Counted from the first letter of the stretch, positions 1 to 7,415 are shown. The stretch: 7,572 nucleotides of DNA from Prevotellaceae bacterium UBA1746 (GCA_905369775.1 CAJPJR010000090.1:1-7572), one strand, 5' to 3'. Translations and numbers: made by a program. Notes: generated by a model from the letters alone, not told the origin.

Positions 1-2
1 GA

Positions 3-1535
3 CGCTTGCATGGCAATGTTCGACTGACCTCTAATGATGTGATTGTGGTCGGTCCTTATGAGTGTATCGTAGACATTACCGGAAAGGTGAAGCGTCCGAT
101 GCGCTACGAAATGAAGCGAACGGAAAGTGTAGGCACGCTGATTAAATACGCCGGCGGCTTTACGGGCGACGCGTTCGAGAGTAATGTGACGCTCTTTCGC
201 AAGTCGGGAGGAGAAAAGAGTATTTACTCCCTCAGCGACTTCGAACGTGGCAAATTTCAGCTCCGTGATGCCGATTCGGTCTGTGTAGATTCTGTCTTGG
301 ACCGATACAAAAACCTGGTAGAACTCCGTGGTGCTGTGATGCGCCCCGGTAAATACCAGATGGACGGGAACATTTCGTCGGTACGTCAGCTCATCGAAGC
401 GGCAGGCGGCTTGAGTGAAGATGCCTTTACCAACCGTGGCATAATCCATCGTCGAAAAGCCGATCGCACACTGGAAGTCAAGGAGTTCAATGTGGGGGCC
501 ATCCTTTCGCACCAGGAAGCAGACGAGGTGCTTAAGAAAGAAGATGTGGTATTTATCCCTTCGCGCAAGGAAGCCAACGAAGCGCTCACCTTGTCGATCA
601 AAGGTGAAGTGCGTTATCCCGGCACTTACGATTATGCATCGGGCACAAGCATCGAAGCGCTCATCGAGCAAGCCGGTGGTTTGACCGACAAAGCCAGCAT
701 TGCGAAAGTCGATGTCGCACGGCGATTCCGAGATCGAAAAGCCATGTCATCAGGAAATGAAGTGGCACAGTTCTTTAGTTTCAGCGTGAAAGATGGTTTT
801 GTGGTCAATGGCCACCCCGGTTTCACCCTTCAACCCTTCGATGAAGTTTATGTGCGCACCTCGCCCGGTTATATCGAGCAAAAACATGTCGAAGTGCACG
901 GCGAAGTACAGTTTTCCGGTACTTATGTGATCACGAAAAAAGATTATCGTCTTTCGGACTTGGTGAAAGCTGCAGGTGGACAGACGGCTCAAGCCTATTT
1001 GAAGGGCGCCGTCTTGGAACGACCGCTGACGGACAGCGAACGACTGAAGCAGCAAGAATTGAAAAAAATCATTTCGATGAACGACTCGACCGATCTGCGC
1101 AAAATCGAAGTTGGCGATCATAACAATGTTGCGATCTATCTTGATAAAGCTCTTTCCCATCCGGGCAATGATTTGTGGGACGTCATTTTGCGTGACGGCG
1201 ATCGACTCATCATTCCACAATACAATAACACGGTGAGTGTGACTGGAGAAGTGATGTACCCCACCACTTTGCCTTACAAGCCGGGTGCCTCGCTTTCTTA
1301 CTACATTGACCAGTGTGGTGGATACAGCTTGAAAGCGAAAAAGAGCAAGACTTTTGCCACTCAAATGAATGGCATGGTGAGTCGTGTGCGTTCGTCGAGC
1401 GACATTCAGCCCGGTTGTAACATCGTCGTGCCCGCGAAGCCTAAGGGCAGTCCGTTCCCTTGGACGCAAGTGGTCTCGCTCGCGATGAGTGTGGTGACCC
1501 TTGCAGCTATTGTCATCAATGTGATCAAGAAATAA
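3..1535 (+). CDS. SLBB-repeat polysaccharide export protein (Wza-like), 5' end missing
   Basis: This is the C-terminal part of a capsule or exopolysaccharide export protein that would act in the periplasm and outer membrane. The frame is open to the left edge, and the TTG at 6 lies inside a domain, so it is not the true start; the N-terminal export (PES) domain and any lipoprotein signal lie upstream. Counting from that TTG, five SLBB units are visible at about residues 21-57, 105-141, 196-231, 295-331 and 410-445. Each has a G-x-V-x-x-P/S-G/T-x-Y-like strand and ends in AGG (CGG in the fifth). The C-terminus is one hydrophobic helix, about residues 487-506, followed by a short Lys-rich end, which could insert in a membrane as the Wza C-terminal helix does. 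Multi-SLBB exporters of this kind in Bacteroidota are usually much longer than one SLBB pair, which fits. It is followed after 45 bases by the flippase gene. The family is clear; the exact polymer is unknown. Confidence 0.9.
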   Translation, partial: RLHGNVRLTSNDVIVVGPYECIVDITGKVKRPMRYEMKRTESVGTLIKYAGGFTGDAFESNVTLFRKSGGEKSIYSLSDFERGKFQLRDADSVCVDSVLDRYKNLVELRGAVMRPGKYQMDGNISSVRQLIEAAGGLSEDAFTNRGIIHRRKADRTLEVKEFNVGAILSHQEADEVLKKEDVVFIPSRKEANEALTLSIKGEVRYPGTYDYASGTSIEALIEQAGGLTDKASIAKVDVARRFRDRKAMSSGNEVAQFFSFSVKDGFVVNGHPGFTLQPFDEVYVRTSPGYIEQKHVEVHGEVQFSGTYVITKKDYRLSDLVKAAGGQTAQAYLKGAVLERPLTDSERLKQQELKKIISMNDSTDLRKIEVGDHNNVAIYLDKALSHPGNDLWDVILRDGDRLIIPQYNNTVSVTGEVMYPTTLPYKPGASLSYYIDQCGGYSLKAKKSKTFATQMNGMVSRVRSSSDIQPGCNIVVPAKPKGSPFPWTQVVSLAMSVVTLAAIVINVIKK

Positions 1536-1580
1536 ACATAATGTTGATCGCGTAGAATTATTTTTCAAGAGAATAGTTGA

Positions 1581-3029
1581 ATGCAATCGTTAGAAAAGCG
1601 CTTTGCCAAAGGGCTTGGTTGGGGGCTGATCGATAATTTTTCGGGCACGGGGATCAATTTCCTCGTGGGAATCCTTTTGGCACGCCAGCTTACGCCGGAA
1701 ATATTCGGAATCGTAGGCATCGCTCTCGTCTTAGTTACGATTTCGCTCGTATTGTCCGATGGAGGTTTCTCTAATGCGCTGATTCGTAAGCAAAAAATCA
1801 GTGAGGAGGATTATTCTACGACTTTTCTCCTCAACATGGCGACGGCCATTGTCGTGTATACGCTACTCTTCTTTACCGCTCCACTAATAGCTCGCTTCAA
1901 TGGGAGCGAAGTGCTGACTCCTGTCATTCGCGTATTAGGGACGAATGTTATATTCGCTTCGTCTGTCGTCGTGCTCAAGGTTCGTCTTACCAAAGAGCTG
2001 GATTTCCGTACCCAGGCCGTAGCTTCTTTAAGTTCCGGGGTGGTAAGTGCATTGGTCGGCGTGTGGATGGTGTTCAACGACTTTGGGATTTGGTCTCTCG
2101 TAACTCAGCAACTCTTGCGCCAGTTGCTCTATGCTTTTGTGTTATGGTTGTTAGTGCGATCTTTTCCCAAGCTACATTATTCTTCAGCCTCAGCGCACGA
2201 ATTGTTCGGTTTCGGTTCGCGTATTCTCTTCTCTTCCTTACTCACGAACATTTACAACAATCTCTACTATTTCCTGATCAGCAAAGTCTATACCCCTCGG
2301 CGATTAGGCTTATATACCCGTGCAGATCAATTCTCCTCTCTCATAGCCATGAATTTCGCGTTCGTATTGCAGCGCGTTTCGCTCCCCGTGCTTACCGAAT
2401 GCAGCACGGATTTGAGTAAGTTGACAAAAGCATATCGAAAGCTTTTAGTCACCTCTGCTTTTCTTGGAAGCCTCTTTTTTTATTCCTTGTGCGCCATGGC
2501 CGATCATTTCATTGTCGTGCTAATAGGAGAAAAGTGGATAGAATCCGTCCCCATTTTGAGAATTCTCGCCATATCGGTGGTCTTTCAGCCATTGGTCGTG
2601 TTGCATCAGAATATTTTGCAGGTTTTCGGTCATGGCAAATTGTTCCTTCGTCTTGAAATCGTCCGGATACTATTTTCCATCATCGTCATTGGGCTCGGCG
2701 TTTATCTGGGTTTTGTCTATATGCTTTGGGGTTTAGTGTTGGCTGGTCTCTTTTCATTTTGCGTCTATGGGTATTTCGGAGGATTGAATTTACTCAACTT
2801 CGGTTTGCCTTGGCAAATTCGGTCGCTCATCCCCTCCGTGTTTGCTTCCGCACTCTTAGCTTTGCTGGTCTACTTGGCAGGTTTACCCTTTGCCACTCAC
2901 TTTTCGGCTTTGTCTGTACAGCTAATCGTTTTTTTGTGCGGAGCTTGTCTTTTGCTTTTCTACGTCTTCCCCGAACAGGGGCGACAAATTCTTTCCGTCG
3001 TGCGCCGTAAGCGTTCCCAAGTCTCTTAA
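1581..3029 (+). CDS. Wzx-type polysaccharide flippase (MOP/PST family)
   Basis: This is a 482-residue integral membrane protein of the polysaccharide-synthase/WzxC type, inferred to move undecaprenyl-diphosphate-linked repeat units to the outer face of the inner membrane. It opens with a short cationic amphipathic stretch (MQSLEKRFAKGLGW), then a Gly/Asn-rich first helix near residues 20-38. About 12-14 hydrophobic helices follow, including roughly 41-59, 82-103, 148-165, 172-193, 288-308, 323-345, 380-400, 413-435 and 441-462. The segment LGLYTRADQ at 242-250 matches the LGxYxxA motif common in this family, and DGGFSNALIRK at 60-70 is also typical. The protein ends in a basic tail. Length is normal for the family. 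The ATG at 1581 is preceded by AAGAGA about 10 bases upstream, a weak ribosome site. It sits between the exporter and the chain-length gene, as expected in a Wzy-dependent cluster. Lipid II flippases are related but less likely in this context. Confidence 0.9.
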   Translation: MQSLEKRFAKGLGWGLIDNFSGTGINFLVGILLARQLTPEIFGIVGIALVLVTISLVLSDGGFSNALIRKQKISEEDYSTTFLLNMATAIVVYTLLFFTAPLIARFNGSEVLTPVIRVLGTNVIFASSVVVLKVRLTKELDFRTQAVASLSSGVVSALVGVWMVFNDFGIWSLVTQQLLRQLLYAFVLWLLVRSFPKLHYSSASAHELFGFGSRILFSSLLTNIYNNLYYFLISKVYTPRRLGLYTRADQFSSLIAMNFAFVLQRVSLPVLTECSTDLSKLTKAYRKLLVTSAFLGSLFFYSLCAMADHFIVVLIGEKWIESVPILRILAISVVFQPLVVLHQNILQVFGHGKLFLRLEIVRILFSIIVIGLGVYLGFVYMLWGLVLAGLFSFCVYGYFGGLNLLNFGLPWQIRSLIPSVFASALLALLVYLAGLPFATHFSALSVQLIVFLCGACLLLFYVFPEQGRQILSVVRRKRSQVS

Positions 3030-3047
3030 TTCAAGGTTTTGCTTCTT

Positions 3048-4094
3048 ATGAACGAGTTTGATTTTCCCACGTTGCTCCGCTATTTGGGAGAGAAAAAGAA
3101 GTATTTTCTCTTCTCTGCCGTGATCGGTCTCGCTTTAGGTTTGGGGGTAGCGTTCAGCATCCCTAAGACCTACACTTCTAAGATGAGTCTCGCCATCGAA
3201 TCGCAGCGAGAGCAGAAGTTGAGTGGTGGCATGGGCGCCTTGGCTTCAATGGCCGGTGTCGATCTCGGATCTGGTGAGGATGCCATCAGTCCCAACCTCT
3301 ATCCCGACGTCGTTTCCACCAATAAGTTCCTAGTAGATTTGCTCCACACACCCGTGCAAACCATCAAAGGAAAAAATTACAAGACCTACGTCGAGTTTAC
3401 CCAAGTCGAGGAGCGCACACCGTGGTGGACGAAGGCTCTGGGAGGCGCAGTGGCCGCCATCAAATCCCTATTTGGTGATCAGCCGAGCAAAGCCTCTTTC
3501 CCCAGCACCGGCGTTGACCCCAATCGACTCAGCGCATCTGAAGAGCAAGTCGTGAAAGGGATTCGCGGTAGCATCCATTGTGATGTAAATAAGGAGACCG
3601 ATGTTGTCACGCTCAGTTGTACCTCTCAAGATCCGTTGGTGGCCAAAATGATGACAGATGCCGCACGTAAGCGCCTCCAACTCTTCATCACAGAGTATCG
3701 TACCAATAAGGCACGTGCAGACTTCGCATACTATTCTTCACTCGAGAAACAATTGCGCGCAAAATACCAAAAAGCTCAACGAAAATATGCCGGATACGCC
3801 GATTCACACCAAGACCTCGAGTTGAAATCGTATGAAACGAAGCTCACAGACTTGGAAAACGAAATGCAAAACGCCTTCAATGCCTACACACAAATGAAGC
3901 AACAGGTACAGATGGCCGAAGCGAAGATCCAAGAGCGCACCCCCGTTTTCACAGTCGTGGAAGATGCTTACGTGCCCCTGCGTCCTACGGCACCGAAGAA
4001 GGCACTGATCCTTGCCGCTTTCCTGTTTCTTTCCATCACCGGTGCCGGAGCCTATTTCTATTTCAAGCTTCTTTTTGGCCGGTCTCGCCATTGA
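3048..4094 (+). CDS. Wzz-type polysaccharide chain-length determinant
   Basis: This is a 348-residue inner-membrane co-polymerase that would set the length of the Wzy-made polymer. It has the standard layout: a short cytoplasmic N-terminus (MNEFDFPTLLRYLGEKKKYF), TM1 at about residues 19-38, a large periplasmic domain, and TM2 at about 318-341. The Wzz family signature is present before TM2 as a proline-rich segment (AYVPLRPTAP, 307-316). Residues about 225-295 are charged and Lys/Gln/Glu-rich and look like the long coiled-coil arm. A Gly/Ala-rich loop plus SPNLYPDVV near 81-89 resembles Bacteroidota members. The protein stops after a short basic tail, so no BY-kinase domain is fused. I chose ATG 3048 over the in-frame TTG at 3039 because ATG is the stronger start and the three extra residues add nothing. 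The gap to the flippase stop is 18 bases, which suggests co-transcription. Confidence 0.9.
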   Translation: MNEFDFPTLLRYLGEKKKYFLFSAVIGLALGLGVAFSIPKTYTSKMSLAIESQREQKLSGGMGALASMAGVDLGSGEDAISPNLYPDVVSTNKFLVDLLHTPVQTIKGKNYKTYVEFTQVEERTPWWTKALGGAVAAIKSLFGDQPSKASFPSTGVDPNRLSASEEQVVKGIRGSIHCDVNKETDVVTLSCTSQDPLVAKMMTDAARKRLQLFITEYRTNKARADFAYYSSLEKQLRAKYQKAQRKYAGYADSHQDLELKSYETKLTDLENEMQNAFNAYTQMKQQVQMAEAKIQERTPVFTVVEDAYVPLRPTAPKKALILAAFLFLSITGAGAYFYFKLLFGRSRH

Positions 4095-4134
4095 GAACCC
4101 GTCTTCCCCGATGGGATTATAACAAAGTGCGCGT

Positions 4135-5397
4135 ATGAACCTCTTTTTGCGAATGGTCGGCCATTTCCTCTTGTTCCTTTTTATTGCCGTGGTGATGATC
4201 GACCCCACCAATACGCTGTTCCACGCCAAGGAGCTCACTTTCGCCCTGTTGATGTTCTTCAGTGTGGTGCGTTTCAAACCCGATCTGAGCTATATTCCGC
4301 ACATTCTCATCATAGCGGCTGCCCTGTTGCTCGGCTATCTATCGGCCGAAATGCAAGGAAACGCCATGGACAACGAGATGTTGGCCGGAACGTTCAAAAA
4401 CATCGCACCGCTTGCACTCTTGCCTTACATTCGCAACTACGATTTTGTCCGTCGTTCTTTATTCCCCACGCTTCTCACGACAACGTTATTGCTCGTGCTC
4501 TTTGGTTTCACGCTGCAAAGTCCCGTCTACGAGAGAGCCATCTTCTATTTTGTCAAGGCCCACGACAATTTCATCATGATGACCCACCGTCACATTTTGG
4601 GCTTTACGTTTTTCGGTATGTACTACAAGACGCTCATTTGCATGGCGTTCTCCGCTTTCCTCCTGTACTACCGAATGCTGCACGGCATTGGCCACCGTTG
4701 GCTCAACATCTTATTGGCCCTCATCGTCACTTCCGCTTTTTGGGTCAGTGGCACACGCGCCAGCATGCTCCTTCCCTTCAGTTTGTTGGGCATTGCTATT
4801 GTCAACACCGTTTCGCAGGGCCGCCGTGCGAAGTATTTTGTTTACCCACTGCTGGGTTTGATCGGTTTCGCCTTTCTGTTTCTCATATTCCTGCTGGTCA
4901 CAGAGCAAGGCGAGGCCTCTAATGCTATCAAATTCGGACATCTGCCATCCTATTGGCAACTGTTTAACGACCATCCGGAGTACCTTTTTATCGGTCAAGG
5001 CCCGGCCACCTCTTTCTATACCGAAGGTTTCCATGAGATGACTTTGCAAACCGAATGGACGTACCTCGAGTTGTTGCGCAATTATGGCCTCTTGTCGCTT
5101 CCCATCTTAGGCGTGTTTGCCTATCCCCTCGTGCGCTTATTCCGCCATCGCAGCGATCCCTTCACGCAAGGAGTCTTCTTTACCTACGTTGTTTACCTCT
5201 TGATCGCAGGAACCAACCCCTTGTTGCTCTCCTCTACCGGTATGCTCATGATCCTCTCCGCTTATTCCTATTGCGAGCAGGTCGATGCGCGCTTGGGCTC
5301 GCCGACTGAGCCCACCGCTCTCGAAGCTTGCCCAGCAGATCGTGCGTTTTCCTCCCCGCACGATGGCGAGGCGTCGACAGCAGGTGCCGGCAACTGA
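4135..5397 (+). CDS. O-antigen polymerase/ligase-like protein (Wzy, Wzy_C type)
   Basis: This is a 420-residue multi-pass membrane protein with about 10-12 hydrophobic helices, inferred to join lipid-linked repeat units in the periplasm (Wzy polymerase) or to transfer glycan to an acceptor (WaaL-like ligase). Wzy_C-type landmarks are visible: VSGTRAS at 204-210, where T207 and R208 sit at the start of a helix; a long loop from about 256 to 318; FIGQGPATSF at 285-294; and EWTYLELLRNYGLLSL at 307-322, matching the pattern of a polar anchor followed by L-x-x-x-G-L. Many relatives carry His-Asn at the anchor, whereas this one has Glu. Hydrophobic segments end near residue 380, and the last 40 residues are polar and low in complexity. 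The gene follows the Wzz gene after 40 bases. Polymerase is favoured over ligase because Wzx and Wzz are adjacent. The reading frame remains open for 66 codons past its TGA. Confidence 0.87.
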   Translation: MNLFLRMVGHFLLFLFIAVVMIDPTNTLFHAKELTFALLMFFSVVRFKPDLSYIPHILIIAAALLLGYLSAEMQGNAMDNEMLAGTFKNIAPLALLPYIRNYDFVRRSLFPTLLTTTLLLVLFGFTLQSPVYERAIFYFVKAHDNFIMMTHRHILGFTFFGMYYKTLICMAFSAFLLYYRMLHGIGHRWLNILLALIVTSAFWVSGTRASMLLPFSLLGIAIVNTVSQGRRAKYFVYPLLGLIGFAFLFLIFLLVTEQGEASNAIKFGHLPSYWQLFNDHPEYLFIGQGPATSFYTEGFHEMTLQTEWTYLELLRNYGLLSLPILGVFAYPLVRLFRHRSDPFTQGVFFTYVVYLLIAGTNPLLLSSTGMLMILSAYSYCEQVDARLGSPTEPTALEACPADRAFSSPHDGEASTAGAGN

Positions 5398-5445
5398 ACC
5401 CCTGTTCGCTTCCTTGCAATTTTTGAGCACAGGCTGCGCAGCCCA

Positions 5446-5598
5446 ATGCCGTTTTTATGCTCCATCGGGCACTGCTTGTTGGTGAAAATCGCCCACCGCA
5501 TGACGCCATCGCCCATCACCGTCATCGAAATGACGGTTCGCAACGGTGAATTCCCCCTCTTTTTGTGGTCCGTCTTAAATTTTTTGTGCTACCCATGA
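5446..5598 (+). CDS. Possible small ORF (50 codons) or extension of the Wzy frame
   Basis: The reading frame of the polymerase gene continues beyond its TGA (5395-5397) without another stop until the TGA at 5596-5598. The first ATG in that stretch is at 5446 and would give a 50-residue peptide; other in-frame starts are TTG 5476/5479, GTG 5482 and ATG 5500. The predicted peptide has a polar middle (AHRMTPSPITVIEMTVRNGE) and a hydrophobic end (FPLFLWSVLNFL). Its codons, such as ATC, ACC, GTC, GCC and CGC, resemble those of its neighbours. The stop overlaps the ATG of the phosphoethanolamine-transferase-like gene as ATGA, an arrangement common in translationally coupled genes. I recognise no family and see no good ribosome site. 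It may be a real small protein, the remnant of a longer polymerase end, or a chance open frame. Confidence 0.25.
   Translation: MPFLCSIGHCLLVKIAHRMTPSPITVIEMTVRNGEFPLFLWSVLNFLCYP
5518..5537. other. Perfect 8-bp hairpin upstream of the phosphoethanolamine-transferase-like gene
   Basis: ACCGTCAT at 5518-5525 is exactly complementary to ATGACGGT at 5530-5537, leaving a CGAA loop. No T-run follows directly (the nearest is TTTTT at 5560-5564), so it is not a canonical intrinsic terminator. It lies 57 bases before the ATG at 5595 and could be an mRNA stem, an operator-like site, or an accident of sequence inside the possible small ORF. Confidence 0.4.
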
Positions 5599-7415
5599 AG
5601 TCTTTTTCTTTCCTCACCCCTCTCATTCGCCTGCTTCGTCAGACGTTTTCTAAGATTTCTACCATCTTGTCCCGCCCCGCCGGCTACAGTTTTTTGATCT
5701 CCTACGTCGTCCTGCTCGAATTGGCGGTCTCCCAAGTTGTACTCTACCGTTTGGTCTTCGATAGCGCGAAGTACACCCTGGGCGAAGCCCTCCTTTCGCA
5801 ACCCATTCTGTGGTTGGAAGCCGGGGGCTGGGCCTTCTTGGTCGTTTTCCTCATCGGCACGATCAAATGGACCTGGTTGCGCCGTCTTTGTTGCGTCTTG
5901 TTGCTTACAGTCGCCACCTTGTTGACGCTCGGCGAGTTCTTGCTGCTTTGGGTCTACGATACCGTCTACAATCCCGAGATGAGCAAAGTCATTGTCGGCA
6001 CCGACGCCCGCGAAAGTTTGGAGTTCCTCTCCGCCATGTCCCACCATCTGCCCAAATTGTTGCTTGCCGCCGCAATCATGTGCGGAGCAGCTTGGGCATT
6101 GAGCAAAGCCTTGTCCACCCTGCGCAGCCGGTTCATTGCCGCAATCGGCTTGTGCTGTTTCGTGCTGGGCTTCGGACTGTCCGTGGGCCGCTACCGCAAC
6201 TGGCATTGGAGCTACAGTCCGGCGCGTACCACCACGGCCGACCGCTTTGTGTGGGGCTTAGTGCGCACCTACCGCCTGGGCAAAATCCTCACCACCCAGC
6301 GAGAACACATGCACGCCTCCGCCGCCAAAACCGTCACCGGCCACTTCGACACCGGCATCACCCAACCGGTCAACGTCGTACTCATTCTGGGCGAAAGTAC
6401 ACGCGCGGCCTCGATGCACTGCTACGGCTACGCCCTGCCCACCACTCCTCAGTTAGATCAACTCCATGCGCAGAAAGAGCTGGCCGTCTTCACCGATGCC
6501 GTCAGTCCCTCCAACGCCACCATCGCCTCCACCCAAGCCGTGCTCACCTTCTACACCAACGAGCAGGACAAAGCGCGTTGGCATGAATATCCCGACCTTG
6601 TTTCCGTCATGAAACACGGTGGTTTCGCCACCGCTTGGGTCACCAACCAGGAATGCAGCGGAGGCCCCTGGTCAGTGCAGCAGCTGTTCGGTTCCGCCGC
6701 TGACACCCTCACGGGCAATCCCTACCGTTTGCACCAGACCAACGACATGTTTCTGTCCGATTCGTTGTTCTACGATGAGCGCCTCCTACCCCATCTGCTC
6801 ACCGTCGAACAATTGTCTCCGCGCCATCGCCGTCCCAGCGGATTGTTCTCCGTCGTGCATCTCATGGGCTCGCATGCAGGTTACGCCAACCGCTATCCCG
6901 CATCATTTGCGCGCTTCACAGCCAAAGACATCCCCGGCTCCCTTTCGCCGGGTCAGAAGGAGAAGATCGCCGCCTACGACAATTCCGTATTATATAATGA
7001 TCGCGTAGTGTCCGACATCATCAAACACTACAGTCACTCCCGTTCCATCGTGATCTACGTCTCCGACCACGGCGAAACGCTCTTCGACGATCCCGCGCAT
7101 CCCGATTTCGCGGGCCACGCCGGCAACACCCTGCCCGAAAACGTCGTGCGCGTGCCCTTCCTCGTCTACATGTCGCCGTCTCTGCGCCGCGAAGTGCCGA
7201 AACTCTGGGAACAGATCCTTCGAGCGCAGGGCGAACCGGTCATGACCGACCTCTTGCCCAACACCCTCGTTGCGATGCTCGGCATCCAAACGCCCTACAC
7301 TCGCCCCGAACTCGACCTCTTTTCGCCGCGCTACAACGCCAACCGACGTCGAACCGTCATTGCCGTCGACGGTGCCAAGCAGGTTTTCCCGCCTCGTTCG
7401 GTCCCCTCACGTTGA
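5595..7415 (+). CDS. Phosphoethanolamine transferase-like membrane enzyme (EptA/CptA, sulfatase superfamily)
   Basis: This 606-residue protein is inferred to transfer phosphoethanolamine from phosphatidylethanolamine to lipid A, core sugar or a surface glycan at the outer face of the inner membrane. The N-terminal ~200 residues carry about five membrane helices (roughly 34-52, 78-96, 98-120, 152-170, 178-197), as in EptA. The periplasmic catalytic domain starts near 258 with VNVVLILGES. Numbering from ATG 5595, likely metal ligands and catalytic residues are E267 in GES, T309 as nucleophile in SPSNAT, D491 and H492 in SDHGE, H508 in FAGHAGN, and H426 in HLMGSH. All expected key residues are present, so the enzyme looks intact. 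A GTG at 5565 is in frame, but the ATG at 5595 starts a typical MKSFSF end and overlaps the preceding open frame as ATGA. The coding strand is very C-rich compared with the first genes. A sugar-specific transferase of the same superfamily is the main alternative; the acceptor is unknown. Confidence 0.9.
   Translation: MKSFSFLTPLIRLLRQTFSKISTILSRPAGYSFLISYVVLLELAVSQVVLYRLVFDSAKYTLGEALLSQPILWLEAGGWAFLVVFLIGTIKWTWLRRLCCVLLLTVATLLTLGEFLLLWVYDTVYNPEMSKVIVGTDARESLEFLSAMSHHLPKLLLAAAIMCGAAWALSKALSTLRSRFIAAIGLCCFVLGFGLSVGRYRNWHWSYSPARTTTADRFVWGLVRTYRLGKILTTQREHMHASAAKTVTGHFDTGITQPVNVVLILGESTRAASMHCYGYALPTTPQLDQLHAQKELAVFTDAVSPSNATIASTQAVLTFYTNEQDKARWHEYPDLVSVMKHGGFATAWVTNQECSGGPWSVQQLFGSAADTLTGNPYRLHQTNDMFLSDSLFYDERLLPHLLTVEQLSPRHRRPSGLFSVVHLMGSHAGYANRYPASFARFTAKDIPGSLSPGQKEKIAAYDNSVLYNDRVVSDIIKHYSHSRSIVIYVSDHGETLFDDPAHPDFAGHAGNTLPENVVRVPFLVYMSPSLRREVPKLWEQILRAQGEPVMTDLLPNTLVAMLGIQTPYTRPELDLFSPRYNANRRRTVIAVDGAKQVFPPRSVPSR

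Noticed and set aside
1523..1549. Inverted repeat GATCAA / TTGATC across the exporter stop, with TTTTT at 1561-1565
   Set aside because: Only 6 bp with a 15-base loop and a T-run 11 bases away; too weak for a terminator, and the next gene is probably co-transcribed.
750..1586. A 278-codon open frame on the - strand across the exporter gene
   Set aside because: The + strand product is a clear SLBB protein; the antisense product is His/Arg-rich without recognisable domains.
3039..3050. Upstream TTG start for the Wzz gene
   Set aside because: Adds only MLL before a good ATG at 3048.
5432..5443. Palindrome GGCTGCGCAGCC
   Set aside because: A 12-bp palindrome without an unpaired loop or adjoining T-run; common enough by chance in GC-rich sequence.
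5560..5594. TTTTTG ... TAAATTTTTTG resembling a Bacteroidota promoter
   Set aside because: The spacing between the two boxes is too short and the match to TAnnTTTG is inexact; it also leaves almost no leader before ATG 5595.
5589..6206. A 205-codon open frame on the - strand
   Set aside because: It lies opposite the membrane region of the phosphoethanolamine-transferase-like gene, gives a Gln/Gly/Asp-rich unlikely protein, and is explained by the high C content at third positions.
5810..6586. A 258-codon open frame on the + strand in another frame
   Set aside because: Its product is Arg/His/Pro-rich and overlaps the catalytic domain of an intact enzyme gene.
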